Shown: positions 25,213 to 35,674, counted from the stretch's first letter. The stretch: 64,000 bases of DNA from Phocaeicola faecalis (GCF_021730445.1 NZ_JADNRM010000001.1:573004-637003); one strand, 5' to 3'. The notes: generated by a model not told the origin, from the sequence alone. Numbers and translations are program-made.

Positions 25213-26108
25213 ATCTGTGCTTCCTTTCTTACAGTGTCGGCACACAAACAGGCAGCCGCTTTATCAGGCAGACATTCCAACAACCAACAAGATATTTTTT
25301 GCACCAAATATTGAATAATACAATCCTTGGCATCTGCATGGTCCTCATTCCACGTCATGGCTGCACTGCCGGCCGACAAAGAAGCATAAGCTTCCAATGG
25401 AACAAGCCGACAAATATGATTCCGATGGGACTGGCGCAAACGAATGAAACCGTTGACAGGAACCGACCAGTTGCGATAACACGCTGTTTTCCCACTCCAC
25501 GGAGAACCATATACCATCGGAACATCTCCAACAATACGCACTACAGGATGATCATCATTCAGACAGTCGCTTCCCGGAACATATCTTTTCCATAAATTAC
25601 AATGCGTACTTTTTCCCGTTCCGCTCTTTCCCAGTAACAGATATCCTTTTCCGTCGTTTACCACGACAGAAGCATGCATGACAACAGTGTCAAGGCAAAT
25701 AGTATTCAATATGTACATCAGCATCATTCCATAGTCTGTCATCAACCGACGCCTGACCGGATTGGTACATGCATAAAGAACAGCTGACTTCATCTCTCTA
25801 TTTACACGCAACACCCCATTCAATTCTCCTGCGGGAGAAAAATCTTCAAACCAATGATATCCGGCTGATTGATAATAACGAAAAAGATTACCGTCAACGC
25901 CTGTTTGCTCTAAAAGAAACGGTTCTGCAGGATGCTGTGTCAGAGAAGTTAAATCATATACCGTTAAGATAAAAAGAGGGATTAAAGAGTCCGAAATCTT
26001 TATGCGGAAAGGAGCATAGGCCGTCGCCAAAGAAAACCACAACGGCTCATCTTCTGTCATTCTCAGACAAAAAGTATGTTCCGCTACTGTGTAATATTGT
26101 TCTTTCAT
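25197..26108 (-). CDS. HprK-like (PEPCK-fold) kinase
   Basis: This 303-residue protein heads the operon. The C-terminal half has the HprK-type fold signs: VVMHASVVV (His145), Walker A LLGKSGTGKST at residues 158-168, acidic SDCLNDDHPVV near residue 184 and YGSPWSGKTACYRN near residue 203. The N-terminal 130 residues are a separate, less familiar domain. Related kinases in paeninodin-type clusters phosphorylate the precursor's C-terminal residue, and others act on small molecules. Its end overlaps the peptidase start by 16 bp, indicating coupled translation. The precise substrate is unknown. Confidence 0.87.
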   Translation of the reverse strand: MKEQYYTVAEHTFCLRMTEDEPLWFSLATAYAPFRIKISDSLIPLFILTVYDLTSLTQHPAEPFLLEQTGVDGNLFRYYQSAGYHWFEDFSPAGELNGVLRVNREMKSAVLYACTNPVRRRLMTDYGMMLMYILNTICLDTVVMHASVVVNDGKGYLLLGKSGTGKSTHCNLWKRYVPGSDCLNDDHPVVRIVGDVPMVYGSPWSGKTACYRNWSVPVNGFIRLRQSHRNHICRLVPLEAYASLSAGSAAMTWNEDHADAKDCIIQYLVQKISCWLLECLPDKAAACLCADTVRKEAQICRNG

Positions 26109-26205
26109 ACTCCCTGCTCCACAATTATTCGACAGTTTTCATAGTATTCCTACCACTCTCGTAAAAATATCATTCAACCGTCATTCCTTTCATATCATTA
26201 TATCA

Positions 26206-26213
26206 CAAAGGTA
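26206..26213 (-). promoter_or_regulatory. -7 box of the peptide operon
   Basis: On the minus strand this reads TACCTTTG, matching TAnnTTTG, about 98 bp before the HprK-like start. The -33 region is poor, so the operon may need an activator or be weakly expressed. Confidence 0.5.
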
Positions 26214-26245
26214 GGAAATTATTTTATATGTCGGAACTATCAGAC

Positions 26246-27013
26246 CTATAAATCTTTCAAAGAATTTCCCCTATATTGTCCTTTCTTACAAGTCATTTTG
26301 CCATACTCTATCGCATGAACCGGACAAATATGATAACATCCCAGACATTGAGTGCAGTTATTGCCCCATTGAGGTTTATCGGTTACTGTTATATTATGTA
26401 CGGGGCATACCTTTTCACACTTCTTACAGGCAATGCAGGCGTCCGTTGCATGAAAAGGTTTGGGAGACATTAAAAAGGTATTGAAAAGCGGCCCAAGTAT
26501 ATATGTCTTGGTAAACGGCCACGCCCCTTTATGACAATTGAAATGCTTCATCTGTATCCTGCCGGTCAGTTCGCCATTGATAAAGTCAAGACGTGCCGCT
26601 GCATTCTGCACTTTCCGTTCTTCCACATCTTCTGCATCCACATCAAACCCCGGTAAGGCGACATAGGTGTTGGGCATCGTAACAGAGTAGCCTGCCATGC
26701 AGTGCCATCCTTTTTTCCGAATAGCTGACGAGAAAATCTGAGCAGTACGCCCCGTGTCATCCCCACAGGTACAAACAAAAAAAAGATACTCCGGCCTATT
26801 CATCTTCAACCGGCGGATAAAGCGAAGTACTATTTTAGGAGGGCCCCATGCATACACAGGGAAAACAAAGCCGACTTTCTCACCGTCTTTTAATATATAC
26901 TCTTTATTTTCATTCATTTCCTCAGCAATGGACAATAATTCTTCATGCTGAGCTTTTGCAATCTGCCGGGCAACCCAGGCTGAATTTCCTGTACCGGAAA
27001 AATAGAATATCAT
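26246..27013 (-). CDS. EFR1-type flavodoxin-ferredoxin protein
   Basis: The 255-residue protein has an N-terminal flavodoxin-like domain (IFYFSGTGNSAWVARQ at residues 2-17, the FMN phosphate loop) and a C-terminal pair of 4Fe-4S motifs, CIACKKCEKVCP near residue 192 and CTQCLGCYHICP near residue 218. It is a cytoplasmic electron carrier whose partner is not evident. It is separated by 137 bp and a separate promoter from the peptide operon, so I do not count it as a member. Confidence 0.9.
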   Translation of the reverse strand: MIFYFSGTGNSAWVARQIAKAQHEELLSIAEEMNENKEYILKDGEKVGFVFPVYAWGPPKIVLRFIRRLKMNRPEYLFFVCTCGDDTGRTAQIFSSAIRKKGWHCMAGYSVTMPNTYVALPGFDVDAEDVEERKVQNAAARLDFINGELTGRIQMKHFNCHKGAWPFTKTYILGPLFNTFLMSPKPFHATDACIACKKCEKVCPVHNITVTDKPQWGNNCTQCLGCYHICPVHAIEYGKMTCKKGQYRGNSLKDL

Positions 27014-27049
27014 AAGCGCCTACATTAATCTTTCAAACCATTTGTTTTT

Positions 27050-27089
27050 ATAAAAAAGAAGCGATGCTAATCTTTTGAATTAGCATCGC
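27050..27089 (-). terminator. Terminator of the Bacteroidales-1/6S-like RNA
   Basis: GCGATGCTAA and TTAGCATCGC form a 10-bp perfect stem with a 9-base loop, followed on the minus strand by TTCTTTTTTAT. Confidence 0.88.
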
Positions 27090-27290
27090 CTTATAATGAA
27101 GCCGCACCAGTGATGCGATGAAACTCCGAATGACAGGTTTTGAGTGCTCTCTCCCTTTGTAATCCACCGGCATAAATGCTACCCGAAGGCGTGGCCCGCC
27201 ATTGGAAGATGAAGCTTTGTCTCGGTTTTCAGATTAGTTTGATGAGTTTCCCAATCCAACTAATGCGGCTCGCTTTTCATCTCTTTCTGT
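27051..27290 (-). ncRNA. Bacteroidales-1 / 6S-like RNA
   Basis: A promoter-bounded, terminator-ended non-coding unit follows rplT. The -7 box TATATTTG lies at 27302-27295 (minus), giving an RNA of about 240 nt. A closing helix joins GAGCCGCA (27271-27264) with TGCGGCTT (27106-27099). A hairpin ATTAGTT/AACTAAT sits near the 5' end. The RNA ends in the hairpin at 27089-27061 and a T-run. The Bacteroidales-1 motif is known to lie beside the L20 gene in this order and was later linked to 6S RNA. I rely on position and architecture, not on an alignment. Confidence 0.7.
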
Positions 27291-27294
27291 ATGA

Positions 27295-27302
27295 CAAATA
27301 TA
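27295..27302 (-). promoter_or_regulatory. -7 box of the Bacteroidales-1/6S-like RNA
   Basis: The minus strand reads TATATTTG, a match to TAnnTTTG, with a TTG about 20 bp upstream. No reading frame follows. Confidence 0.65.
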
Positions 27303-27452
27303 CAGCCTTTTTATGATATAACCAAGAGCAAGAAGAATTTTCTTTGTTAAAAATCACAAGGAATATACTAACTGTCTGTCATTCCGATTATTTGCCTATC
27401 CTACCTCTATCTTATCACAGACGGAACTGATTTGCCCTTTTACAAAGAAGAA

Positions 27453-27491
27453 CATAAAAAAAGAGTCACCCCTCACGAGATGACTCTTTTA
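27453..27491 (-). terminator. rplT terminator
   Basis: AAAGAGTCA and TGACTCTTT form a 9-bp stem followed by TTTTATG on the minus strand, about 40 bp after the rplT stop. The 27303-27452 stretch between it and the RNA promoter shows nothing else. Confidence 0.88.
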
Positions 27492-27527
27492 TTATGTCTT
27501 TTAATAACAATTTTACCAACACTTATA

Positions 27528-27878
27528 TTAAGCAGCTTTTGCCTTAGCAACAACAGCCTTAAATGCTTCCGGGTGATTCATAGCTAAATCAGCTAACACC
27601 TTACGGTTGATTTCAATACCTGCTTTATGCAATGCACCCATCAATTTAGAATAAGACATTCCTTCCAGACGAGCAGCAGCGTTAATACGCTGAATCCACA
27701 AAGCACGGAAATTGCGTTTCTTGTTCTTACGGTCACGGTATGCGTAGGTCAAACCCTTTTCCCAAGTGTTTTTTGCTACTGTCCATACATTCTTTCTTGC
27801 ACCAAAATAACCTTTGGTAAGACCTAAAATTTTCTTTCTTCTTGCTTTTGAAGCAACATGATTTACTGATCTTGGCAT
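27528..27878 (-). CDS. rplT: 50S ribosomal protein L20
   Basis: L20 binds 23S rRNA early in large-subunit assembly and represses its own operon in several bacteria. The 116-residue product starts [20 protein letters not shown] and has the family length, with the conserved [21 protein letters not shown] region near residue 49 in the basic helical half. It ends the infC-rpmI-rplT unit. Confidence 0.98.
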   Translation of the reverse strand: MPRSVNHVASKARRKKILGLTKGYFGARKNVWTVAKNTWEKGLTYAYRDRKNKKRNFRALWIQRINAAARLEGMSYSKLMGALHKAGIEINRKVLADLAMNHPEAFKAVVAKAKAA

Positions 27879-27986
27879 AGTTTTAATTCTTTTTGAATGT
27901 TAGCGCCCCTGTTTCACACAGTGAACTTAAAGCTAAAGACATTCGGTTAATACTTAAAATAATACGATTACGCTTTTTCTCTTAAA

Positions 27987-28184
27987 TTACTTCATGCAAA
28001 GAAGTTCTTTCACTTGATCCATGTTTGCGCTAGCAACTAAACCAGAGTGAACAAGGTTTCTTTTTTGCTTTTTAGTTTTCTTAGTCAAAATGTGACTGTG
28101 AAAAGCGTGCTTTCTTTTGATTTTACCTGTTCCGGTAAGAGCGAATCTTTTTTTAGAACCGGAGTTAGTCTTGATCTTTGGCAT
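27987..28184 (-). CDS. rpmI: 50S ribosomal protein L35
   Basis: The 65-residue basic protein begins [20 protein letters not shown] and contains [14 protein letters not shown], as expected for L35. It lies between infC (73 bp upstream) and rplT (108 bp downstream), the standard order. Confidence 0.98.
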   Translation of the reverse strand: MPKIKTNSGSKKRFALTGTGKIKRKHAFHSHILTKKTKKQKRNLVHSGLVASANMDQVKELLCMK

Positions 28185-28257
28185 CTTGTTTTAATTTTAA
28201 ATAATTATTATTCAAATAAGGTGGTAACGCACTATACCGGCGCGTTACGCACTCTTT

Positions 28258-28833
28258 TTATTCTTGTGTTCCTTCCGCTTTCTTCGGAGCATCAGCCTTT
28301 TTAGGAGCGCTTGCTTTTTTCGGAGCCAGAGAAATGGTCATTCTCTTACCTTCCAATAACGGCATCTGCTCTACTTTGGCATATTCTTCCAGGTCGTTGG
28401 CAAAACGAAGCAACAATACTTCTCCTTGTTCCTTAAAAAGGATGGAACGACCTTTAAAGAATACATAAGCTTTAACTTTATCTCCGTCCTGCAGAAAACC
28501 GATGGCATGTTTCAACTTAAAGTTATAGTCATGGTCATCTGTCTGAGGCCCGAAACGGATTTCTTTTACGTTTACTTTTACTTGTTTAGCCTTTTGTTCC
28601 TTTTGACGTTTCTTTAATTGATAAAGAAATTTAGAATAATCAATAATTCTACAAACCGGAGGAACAGCATTGGGTGAAATTTCAACTAAATCGGCTTCAT
28701 GCTCTTCAGCCATCTTTAATGCCTGAGCTATCGGATATACTGCCGGTTCTACATCATCGCCCACTATGCGGACTTCTTTGGCACGAATCTGTTCATTGAT
28801 TCTGTGTTGCCCTTTTAAACTGTCATTCTTCAT
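28258..28833 (-). CDS. infC: Translation initiation factor IF-3
   Basis: IF-3 keeps the 30S subunit free and checks the start codon. The 191-residue product has the N domain ([18 protein letters not shown]-like start, [15 protein letters not shown] near residue 45), a Lys-rich linker and the C domain ([17 protein letters not shown] near residue 90). The C-terminus adds an Ala/Lys/Pro tail with repeated SAPKKA-type units, absent from enteric IF-3. The start is a regular ATG here, not the ATT seen in enterobacteria. Confidence 0.97.
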   Translation of the reverse strand: MKNDSLKGQHRINEQIRAKEVRIVGDDVEPAVYPIAQALKMAEEHEADLVEISPNAVPPVCRIIDYSKFLYQLKKRQKEQKAKQVKVNVKEIRFGPQTDDHDYNFKLKHAIGFLQDGDKVKAYVFFKGRSILFKEQGEVLLLRFANDLEEYAKVEQMPLLEGKRMTISLAPKKASAPKKADAPKKAEGTQE

Positions 28834-28944
28834 TAAAAAACTATTAGTTCCTGTTTGTTTCTTCTTATTTAAATTAGTTATTTCTTTATCTTAACGCAAA
28901 AGTCCATACAAAGGTTTAACGATGTATTCTTTTGCAAACGGCTG

Positions 28945-28952
28945 CAAAGTTA
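28945..28952 (-). promoter_or_regulatory. -7 box of infC-rpmI-rplT
   Basis: The minus strand reads TAACTTTG, overlapping the thrS stop codon and about 112 bp before infC. It allows transcription of the ribosomal genes apart from thrS and leaves a leader long enough for control. Confidence 0.6.
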
Positions 28953-30890
28953 CCATTTATTTATCATATTAGAAACTTCTTCAGCAATATTTTTCCCAAA
29001 TTCTTCAATTTTCATGGTTCCTTTATCGCCTTCGCCCTGTCTGCGAACTGAAACTTCGCCGTTAGCCGCCTCTTTTTCACCTACAATAAGCAGGTAAGGG
29101 ATACGTTTCATTTCATTGTCACGAATCTTACGGCCTATCTTTTCATTACGACCATCCACAATAGCACGGATATCATATTTTCTCAACTCGGCTTTCACCT
29201 GCTCGGCATAGTCATTGAACTTATCTGCTATAGGCAGGATAACGACTTGTTCGGGAGTCAACCACAATGGGAATTTTCCGGCTGTATGCTCAATCAATAC
29301 CGCAACAAAACGTTCCATTGAACCGAAAGGTGCACGGTGAATCATTACCGGACGATGCTTTTGGTTATCAGAGCCCATGTATTCCAATTGGAAACGTTCC
29401 GGCAAATTATAGTCCACCTGAATAGTACCCAACTGCCAACGACGACCGATAGCGTCTTTCACCATGAAGTCCAACTTAGGACCATAGAATGCGGCTTCAC
29501 CATATTCAACCTTTGCAGTCAGTCCTTTTTCCTCACAAGCCTCAATAATAGCCTGTTCAGCCTTTTCCCAGTTTTCATCACTACCGATATACTTTTCGCG
29601 GTTCACTTTGTCACGCAGAGAGATTTGAGCTTCTACATTTTCAAAGTTCATGGACTTGAACACAATATTGATGATATCCATTACACGGAGGAATTCTTCC
29701 TTCACCTGGTCGGGACGGCAGAACAAGTGGGCATCATCTTGTGTAAAGCTGCGCACACGAGTCAAGCCGTGCAATTCACCACTCTGCTCGTAACGGCATA
29801 CAGTTCCGAATTCTGCAATACGCAAAGGCAAGTCCTTATAAGAACGCGGAGAGTTCTTATATATCATACAGTGATGAGGACAGTTCATCGGTTTCAAGAA
29901 GTATTCTTCTCCTTCTTCCGGTGTATGAATAGGCTGGAACGAGTCCTTACCATATTTGGCATAGTGACCGGAAGTGATATACAGGTTCTTGTTTCCGATA
30001 GGCGGACACATTACTTCCTGATAGTCGTAACGAGCCTGGATGCGACGCAGGAAGTCCTGTAAGCGGATGCGCAGTGCAGTACCCTTCGGCAACCACATGG
30101 GAAGTCCCTTACCCACCATATCTGTAAACATGAACAAATCCATTTCCTTGCCAATCTTACGATGGTCGCGTTTTTTGGCTTCTTCCAACATTTCCAGATA
30201 TTCATCCAGCATCTTTTTCTTAGGGAAAGTGATACCATAAATACGTGTCATCTGTTTGCGGTCTTCCTGACCTCTCCAATAAGCACCGGCTACCGAAAGC
30301 AACTTAATGGCCTTGATAGGTGCAGTAGATGCCAAATGAGGGCCACGACAAAGGTCGGTAAACGCACCTTGTGTATAAGTAGTAATGTGACCGTCTTCCA
30401 GTTCAGAAATCAACTCACATTTATATGTTTCACCTCTTTCTCCGAATTTCTTCAAAGCGTCTTCCTTGGCAATGCTTTCGCGCACCAAAGTTTCTTTCTT
30501 GGCTGCCAATTCTGCCATTTTTGCTTCGATAACAGGCAAATCCGAGTCCTTAATGGTAGCTTCTCCCGGATCTACGTCATAATAGAAACCGTTTTCGATA
30601 GCCGGACCAATACCAAACTGAATACCCGGATAAAGTTCCTGCAATGCTTCTGCCAGCAAGTGAGCACTTGTGTGCCAAAAAGCATGTTTACCTTGTTCAT
30701 CTTCCCATTTATAAAGAACGAAGTTTGCATCTTCATTGATAGGACGTGATAAGTCAATCGTCTCGCCATTCACACCGCAAGCCAAAACATCTTGCGCCAG
30801 GCGTGAACTGATACTTTCTGCAATCTGCAGACCTGTAACTCCTTCGTTGTATTCACGAACAGAGCCGTCGGGGAATGTTATCTTTATCAT
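28950..30890 (-). CDS. thrS: Threonyl-tRNA synthetase
   Basis: ThrRS charges tRNA-Thr and edits misacylated serine. The 646-residue product has the N-terminal TGS domain ([19 protein letters not shown]), the editing domain with [12 protein letters not shown] near residue 72, the class II catalytic core ([21 protein letters not shown] near 337, [13 protein letters not shown] near 380) and the anticodon-binding domain ([18 protein letters not shown] near 550). It lies directly upstream of infC, as in many bacteria. A tRNA-Thr gene is also in this window but far away. Confidence 0.98.
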   Translation of the reverse strand: MIKITFPDGSVREYNEGVTGLQIAESISSRLAQDVLACGVNGETIDLSRPINEDANFVLYKWEDEQGKHAFWHTSAHLLAEALQELYPGIQFGIGPAIENGFYYDVDPGEATIKDSDLPVIEAKMAELAAKKETLVRESIAKEDALKKFGERGETYKCELISELEDGHITTYTQGAFTDLCRGPHLASTAPIKAIKLLSVAGAYWRGQEDRKQMTRIYGITFPKKKMLDEYLEMLEEAKKRDHRKIGKEMDLFMFTDMVGKGLPMWLPKGTALRIRLQDFLRRIQARYDYQEVMCPPIGNKNLYITSGHYAKYGKDSFQPIHTPEEGEEYFLKPMNCPHHCMIYKNSPRSYKDLPLRIAEFGTVCRYEQSGELHGLTRVRSFTQDDAHLFCRPDQVKEEFLRVMDIINIVFKSMNFENVEAQISLRDKVNREKYIGSDENWEKAEQAIIEACEEKGLTAKVEYGEAAFYGPKLDFMVKDAIGRRWQLGTIQVDYNLPERFQLEYMGSDNQKHRPVMIHRAPFGSMERFVAVLIEHTAGKFPLWLTPEQVVILPIADKFNDYAEQVKAELRKYDIRAIVDGRNEKIGRKIRDNEMKRIPYLLIVGEKEAANGEVSVRRQGEGDKGTMKIEEFGKNIAEEVSNMINKW

Positions 30891-30921
30891 AATTATTACG
30901 TTTAATTCTTTCTTGAGGATG

Positions 30922-30929
30922 CAAAAATA
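30922..30929 (-). promoter_or_regulatory. -7 box of thrS
   Basis: The minus strand reads TATTTTTG, matching TAnnTTTG, 32 bp before the thrS ATG. Confidence 0.6.
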
Positions 30930-30970
30930 ACGAATTCTTTTTGACTTCCTCTCTTTTTTGCAAAAAAATG

Positions 30971-32980
30971 TTATTCTTTTCTCTCTGTGAAGCGTTTTAT
31001 GATATTGTACGCAGAGAATAAGCCTAACTCACCTGCCTTACTCAAATCTTGAATACCTTGACGGTTATTACCCAAATAGATATGGGTTAAACCGCGATTA
31101 TAATATGCTTCGGCAAATCTGGGGTCCAGTTCTATCGCCTTGTCATAGTCGACAATGGCAGCACGGTAATCTTTCAGTGACGAAAGCACATTACCTCTAT
31201 TATAGTAACCGTAGACAAAATCGGGAGCCAACTCAACCACTTTATCCAAATCGCGTTTCACCATTTCATAATCACCGGTTTTTGCCTTCTGTTCTTCTGC
31301 ATTCTTGTCATTGTATTCTTTCGCCACCTTTTGATACTCCAACTGTTTGAAACGAATCAAAGCACGGTTGAAGTAAGCCGGGAAGAATTTGCTTTCGCAC
31401 ATAATAGCCTGATTCAAGTCTTCAATGGCATTGGCAAAGTCTTGCACAAGATAGAAGTCCAAAGAGCGTGCAAAGCGTTTCGTCACATCATTCGGACTAG
31501 CTACAATAGCGGCCGACTGTTCATCTATAGATGCAAAATGCTTTTTCACTTGCTCCTCCGTCAGCGGCGCTTCCTCATTTGTGATAAGCAAACGTTCAGG
31601 CAGCACCTTGTTTGAGTTCAGTTCTTCTATATATTTATGATAGTTAACCTGACGCTTCACATCATTATGCTTTTCATAATAAGTAAGCACAAACATGGGT
31701 TGCGGAACAATGGTCACGTTCTTGTCTTGCACGCGGCCACGGTATTCACTCTTATACTTTTCTTCACCTTCTTCATTATCGGCCACTACTATCTTTCGAT
31801 AGTTATTCATATTCTTATCAGACTTCTTACGTGTACGGTTCCCGCTCTCCGAGTTATCCGCTGTCTGATTATTCTGGTTTACGCCGTTTTGCTTATCCAA
31901 CTGAGCTTTGAGAACTTTAAATTCATCAGCGTCAGCCCCTTTTATATCTCCCACCTTCTTACGTGCTTGAGCTCTGTACTGATAGCCAATCAGGAAGTTA
32001 GGATACTCGTTTATCACTGTAGAATAATCCTTAATCGCCCCTTTATAATCACCCGTCTGGTCACGAAGCAAACCGCGATTGAAGATGGCCATCATATTGT
32101 CAGGTTCCATATTGATAACAAAATCAAAGTCCTCGATAGCACGGTTGTCATCGCCTACCTGAGCACGCAGTAAGCCTCGGTTATAATGACCGATAAAGTT
32201 ATTCGGATCTATTTCAAGAGCAATATCATAGTCACTCATTGCCCCTCTCAGATTTTTCTGATGGTAACGAGCCAATGCACGATTGATATATACACCTGCA
32301 TTACGTGTTGAAAGATGAATAGCATGGTCAAAGTCGGCTTCAGCATCTTTATATTTCTGTTGCTGAAGTCTGAGAATCGCGCGACTCGCCCATGTGTCCG
32401 GGTCATAGCGGTCTATCTCGATGGCACGCCCGAAATCCTTCTCGGCGGTAATCGTATCATTTTGTTTCAAACCGACTTCCCCACGCATCAAATACGCCTT
32501 TGTGTAACGCGGAGAGATAGTGATTAATCGGTCTAAGTCATTCTTTGCACCCGAATAATCTCCCTGCTTTATCTTACACAAAGCCATATTGTGCCATGCA
32601 CCTATGTTTTCGGGCTCAAACTCCAGCGCTTTCATATAATCTTCAATGGCACCGGCATAGTTATCCTGGCGGATACGTGCTAATCCCCGCACCTGATAAG
32701 CGCTGACTACAAACGGATTCCTTTCTATAGCCTCCGAGCAGTCGCTTTCCGCACCTTGAAAGTCATCAAGGTTTATCTTAGCCAACCCCCGATAAAAGTA
32801 AGGATCGGCCAAGTAAGGCTTCGCATTGACTACCTGATTAAAATACTGAATGGAAAGGACATAATCCTCAAAATAAAGAGCATTGCGTCCGATTGCCATT
32901 ACACGGTCTGTATTAATCTGGGCAAATGCCAGACCGGGACACATTATTAATATATATAGGTATAGAATCCGTTTTATCAT
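30971..32980 (-). CDS. Secreted tetratricopeptide-repeat protein
   Basis: The 669-residue protein has a signal peptide ([20 protein letters not shown]) and about ten TPR units in two blocks, residues about 25-365 and 505-650, each with the A-W-x-N-R-G/L pattern (for example [22 protein letters not shown] near the end). A charged, low-complexity linker with [12 protein letters not shown] lies between. TPR proteins scaffold complexes, here in the periplasm or at the outer membrane. The start is 2 bp from the end of def, on the same strand, giving a ruvX-def-TPR unit. Confidence 0.9.
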   Translation of the reverse strand: MIKRILYLYILIMCPGLAFAQINTDRVMAIGRNALYFEDYVLSIQYFNQVVNAKPYLADPYFYRGLAKINLDDFQGAESDCSEAIERNPFVVSAYQVRGLARIRQDNYAGAIEDYMKALEFEPENIGAWHNMALCKIKQGDYSGAKNDLDRLITISPRYTKAYLMRGEVGLKQNDTITAEKDFGRAIEIDRYDPDTWASRAILRLQQQKYKDAEADFDHAIHLSTRNAGVYINRALARYHQKNLRGAMSDYDIALEIDPNNFIGHYNRGLLRAQVGDDNRAIEDFDFVINMEPDNMMAIFNRGLLRDQTGDYKGAIKDYSTVINEYPNFLIGYQYRAQARKKVGDIKGADADEFKVLKAQLDKQNGVNQNNQTADNSESGNRTRKKSDKNMNNYRKIVVADNEEGEEKYKSEYRGRVQDKNVTIVPQPMFVLTYYEKHNDVKRQVNYHKYIEELNSNKVLPERLLITNEEAPLTEEQVKKHFASIDEQSAAIVASPNDVTKRFARSLDFYLVQDFANAIEDLNQAIMCESKFFPAYFNRALIRFKQLEYQKVAKEYNDKNAEEQKAKTGDYEMVKRDLDKVVELAPDFVYGYYNRGNVLSSLKDYRAAIVDYDKAIELDPRFAEAYYNRGLTHIYLGNNRQGIQDLSKAGELGLFSAYNIIKRFTERKE

Positions 32981-32981
32981 C

Positions 32982-33536
32982 TCATTTCAAAGTTTTCACC
33001 TTATAAGAGCAACGCGCCTTGCCTTTCAGCATAGCACCCAACTTACCTTTAATCATCTGCTTGCGCAGCGTAGAAAGGTGGTCGATAAACATTTTGCCAT
33101 CCAAATGGTCGAACTCATGTTGCATCACACGTGCCGGATAACCTTCCACCCACTCGTCATGTTCTTTCAAATCTTCATCCAGATAAGTGACATGGATACG
33201 GTTCGGACGCTTCACTGCTTCATGGATACCGGGAAGACTCAAACATCCTTCCTCCATCGAAACTTCTTCTTCGCCCACCTCTATGATATGCGGATTGATG
33301 TATGCATGACGGAAGCCTTTCAGTTCAGGATATTCATCCGACATTACATCAAGGTCTATCGTAACCACACGAATGGGAAGCCCCACTTGAGGAGCTGCAA
33401 GCCCCACTCCGTCTGCACGATCCATTGTCTCAAACATATTTTCGATTAACTCTTTCAAATTAGGATAATCCGGTGTAATATCTTCCGCTTCTTTGCGCAA
33501 TACCGGTTGTCCATAAACATAAATTGGTAATATCAT
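32982..33536 (-). CDS. def: Peptide deformylase
   Basis: This metalloenzyme removes the N-formyl group from new proteins. All three motifs are present in the 184-residue product: [10 protein letters not shown] near residue 43, EEGCLSLPG near residue 93 (metal-binding Cys) and [12 protein letters not shown] near residue 140 (metal-binding His pair and catalytic Glu). It lies 7 bp after ruvX. Confidence 0.98.
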   Translation of the reverse strand: MILPIYVYGQPVLRKEAEDITPDYPNLKELIENMFETMDRADGVGLAAPQVGLPIRVVTIDLDVMSDEYPELKGFRHAYINPHIIEVGEEEVSMEEGCLSLPGIHEAVKRPNRIHVTYLDEDLKEHDEWVEGYPARVMQHEFDHLDGKMFIDHLSTLRKQMIKGKLGAMLKGKARCSYKVKTLK

Positions 33537-33543
33537 TTCTCTT

Positions 33544-33966
33544 TTATTTTATATATTTCTTTGATTCCAAATAAGATTGTAGAATAATGGTAGCACTGAT
33601 TTCATCAACCAAAGCTTTGTTCTGTCTGTCTTTTTTCTTGAGTCCGCCATCCAGCATGGCCTGATGCGCTAAAACGGAGGTGAACCGTTCATCCACCAGT
33701 TCGACAGGTATATTGGGAAGTTTTTTCTTTAACTGATTAATGAACGGAACAATATTACGCATGTTTTCAGATTCCTGATTATTCATTTGTTTAGGATGCC
33801 CTACGATAATTCTTTCTACCGGTTCGCGCTCCACATATTTCAGAATAAAGTCCATTAATTGATGAGTGGGAACAGTAGTCAGACCGTTCGCAATAATCTG
33901 CAAAATGTCCGTAACTGCCACTCCCGTGCGCTTTTTACCATAATCTATAGCTAATATTCTACTCAT
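33544..33966 (-). CDS. ruvX: Putative pre-16S rRNA nuclease / RuvX (YqgF)
   Basis: YqgF-family RNase H-like enzymes mature the 5' end of 16S rRNA. I chose ATG 33966 ([20 protein letters not shown]) because the family starts here; an ATG three codons earlier exists. The 140-residue product shows [11 protein letters not shown] near residue 55 and [13 protein letters not shown] near residue 92, plus the final acidic site in [12 protein letters not shown]. Confidence 0.95.
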   Translation of the reverse strand: MSRILAIDYGKKRTGVAVTDILQIIANGLTTVPTHQLMDFILKYVEREPVERIIVGHPKQMNNQESENMRNIVPFINQLKKKLPNIPVELVDERFTSVLAHQAMLDGGLKKKDRQNKALVDEISATIILQSYLESKKYIK

Positions 33967-34037
33967 ATTGAGCACAAAAATACAAATTTATTCCATACCA
34001 GTCCGATATATAAAGATAAATTATAGAAAAAGCCTTA

Positions 34038-34997
34038 TCAATAAACCAGTTTCACATTGTCCACCCAGAAAGTATTGCCGGGAGAACCCACGTAGGCCCC
34101 ACCATGGCTTGAAGAAAACTGCAACAACATGTGTGTAGGCTTTTCATCAGGCGAAGCCCATCCTGTTTCATTTATGAGGACACTCTCCCCTTTGCTGTTA
34201 CGGGCATAGTCAGTCGACCTCAATCCCATGAACTCAGGATCATATTGGGGATCTTTGGTAATATCGCCATATAGGATTTCATAAGTGGCGTCATTTTCCC
34301 AGCCATCCGAATCCTTGTCATATTTCACCACCATCGTTCCCACTCTTTTGGCAGTGATATTGCCTTGGGCATCCTCTGTGCGTTTTTGAAGATAAAACAC
34401 AGTGATAGCACAGTCCTGCCCTTTCACCACTCCTTTTTTGCTAAAGCCGGTCAAACGGATACGGTCTTTCTCGCCCGACATTTTAACTTTATAATCATAA
34501 CGAACCGCCTTGGGTTTTTCTGTAAACGGTATACCCCAGTTCATGTTCTTTACTCCTTCTTTTGTACTCGTGATAGGCTCTTTCATATCCCCCAAATAAA
34601 TGGAACCGGCAGCCAGAACGGTTATATTGACCAGTCCCAGCACTTTCATACTCTCGATATGTGTCTCCATGCGGGCGCAATAACCATGATAACGCTTTTC
34701 CTTATATACCGTGTTATTCGTTTTGACAACCCCCATCACCTTCGCCATCACATTGGATGTTCCCCACGGAGAGCCTCCCATGTTTTCATAAGCCACATTG
34801 CCGTCAACCTCCTGAGTTGGCGCTATTTCATAAAGCAGTTTGGTATTTCCACCTATAATTGACGATTCATGAATCTTGCGCGTCACCCATTGATCCATAT
34901 CACCATATTTAATAGGAACTTCTCTTTCTTGAGCAGAACCATAAAACGGAATGACGGCCAACAAAGCGAGCAATGATATTCTACTGTAATACTTCAT
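34038..34997 (-). CDS. PCMD-domain secreted protein
   Basis: The product (319 residues from ATG 34997) has a signal peptide MKYYSRISLLALLAVIPFYG, then GDMDQWVTRKI and the beta-sandwich PCMD region ending HGGAYVGSPGNTFWVDNVKLV. PCMD (putative carbohydrate metabolism domain) proteins are common surface or periplasmic proteins in Bacteroides, often in glycan-use loci, but no activity is established. It appears monocistronic. Confidence 0.85.
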   Translation of the reverse strand: MKYYSRISLLALLAVIPFYGSAQEREVPIKYGDMDQWVTRKIHESSIIGGNTKLLYEIAPTQEVDGNVAYENMGGSPWGTSNVMAKVMGVVKTNNTVYKEKRYHGYCARMETHIESMKVLGLVNITVLAAGSIYLGDMKEPITSTKEGVKNMNWGIPFTEKPKAVRYDYKVKMSGEKDRIRLTGFSKKGVVKGQDCAITVFYLQKRTEDAQGNITAKRVGTMVVKYDKDSDGWENDATYEILYGDITKDPQYDPEFMGLRSTDYARNSKGESVLINETGWASPDEKPTHMLLQFSSSHGGAYVGSPGNTFWVDNVKLVY

Positions 34998-35125
34998 ATC
35001 CAACTGGTTTTTATTGTTGTTTTAGAACTAACAAAATTATAAAAAAAAGCGGCAACTTCGCAGTTGCCACTTTTAATAAAGAAGAATAGACTATATTTTC
35101 TTCTTAATTTACCAAAAAGAAATTA

Positions 35126-35620
35126 TTAATATACTCTATAAAGTAACCATGCCTTCTGGAAGTCGTCACGGTTAGGATATTTCGCTTTAAATTCTTCTTT
35201 AGCTTGTGTAGCTTGTACGCGGTCATCAAAAGAAGCTGCAATTACGCGATACATATTTCTTTCGGGATTATAAACCACTTTAGCACTATAACCTTGTCCG
35301 TCCAAATATTGTTTCAGACCTTCAGCATTTGCCTTTACGCCAAAGCTTCCACAAACAACGCTATAAGCCTTCAAGCCATCACCCGAAACCAGTTCCACTT
35401 TTTCTTCACGAACCGGACCAGCCACCGGAGCAGGCGCAGTTGCTACAGGAGCAGCTACCACAGGAGCAGCTTCCACCTCTTCGGCTGCAGCAGGAGCCTC
35501 GGCCAATTCCTGTTGTTTTGCCTTTTCATAGGCTTTTTTGTAAGCGCTTTCGCTTGATTTACAAGAGGAAAATGCCAAAGCTACGCACAATCCCATACCC
35601 AACACAACTAATTTTTTCAT
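35126..35620 (-). CDS. SPOR-domain lipoprotein
   Basis: The 164-residue protein has a lipoprotein signal with lipobox AFSSC near residue 20, an Ala/Pro/Val-rich stalk (residues 40-75) and a C-terminal SPOR domain (KAYSVVCGSFGVKANAEGLK, then YRVIAASFDDRVQATQAKEE). SPOR domains bind denuded peptidoglycan, typically at division sites. It is transcribed alone from a -7 box about 60 bp upstream. Confidence 0.92.
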   Translation of the reverse strand: MKKLVVLGMGLCVALAFSSCKSSESAYKKAYEKAKQQELAEAPAAAEEVEAAPVVAAPVATAPAPVAGPVREEKVELVSGDGLKAYSVVCGSFGVKANAEGLKQYLDGQGYSAKVVYNPERNMYRVIAASFDDRVQATQAKEEFKAKYPNRDDFQKAWLLYRVY

Positions 35621-35674
35621 GATTATTCCATCTTTATAAATTAATACTCTAGTTCAATTCCATAATAATTGTTG

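Noticed and set aside
26246-27013. EFR1-type protein as redox partner of the peptide operon
   Set aside because: It is 137 bp upstream with a separate promoter for the operon, and no radical SAM or other redox enzyme is present that would need it.
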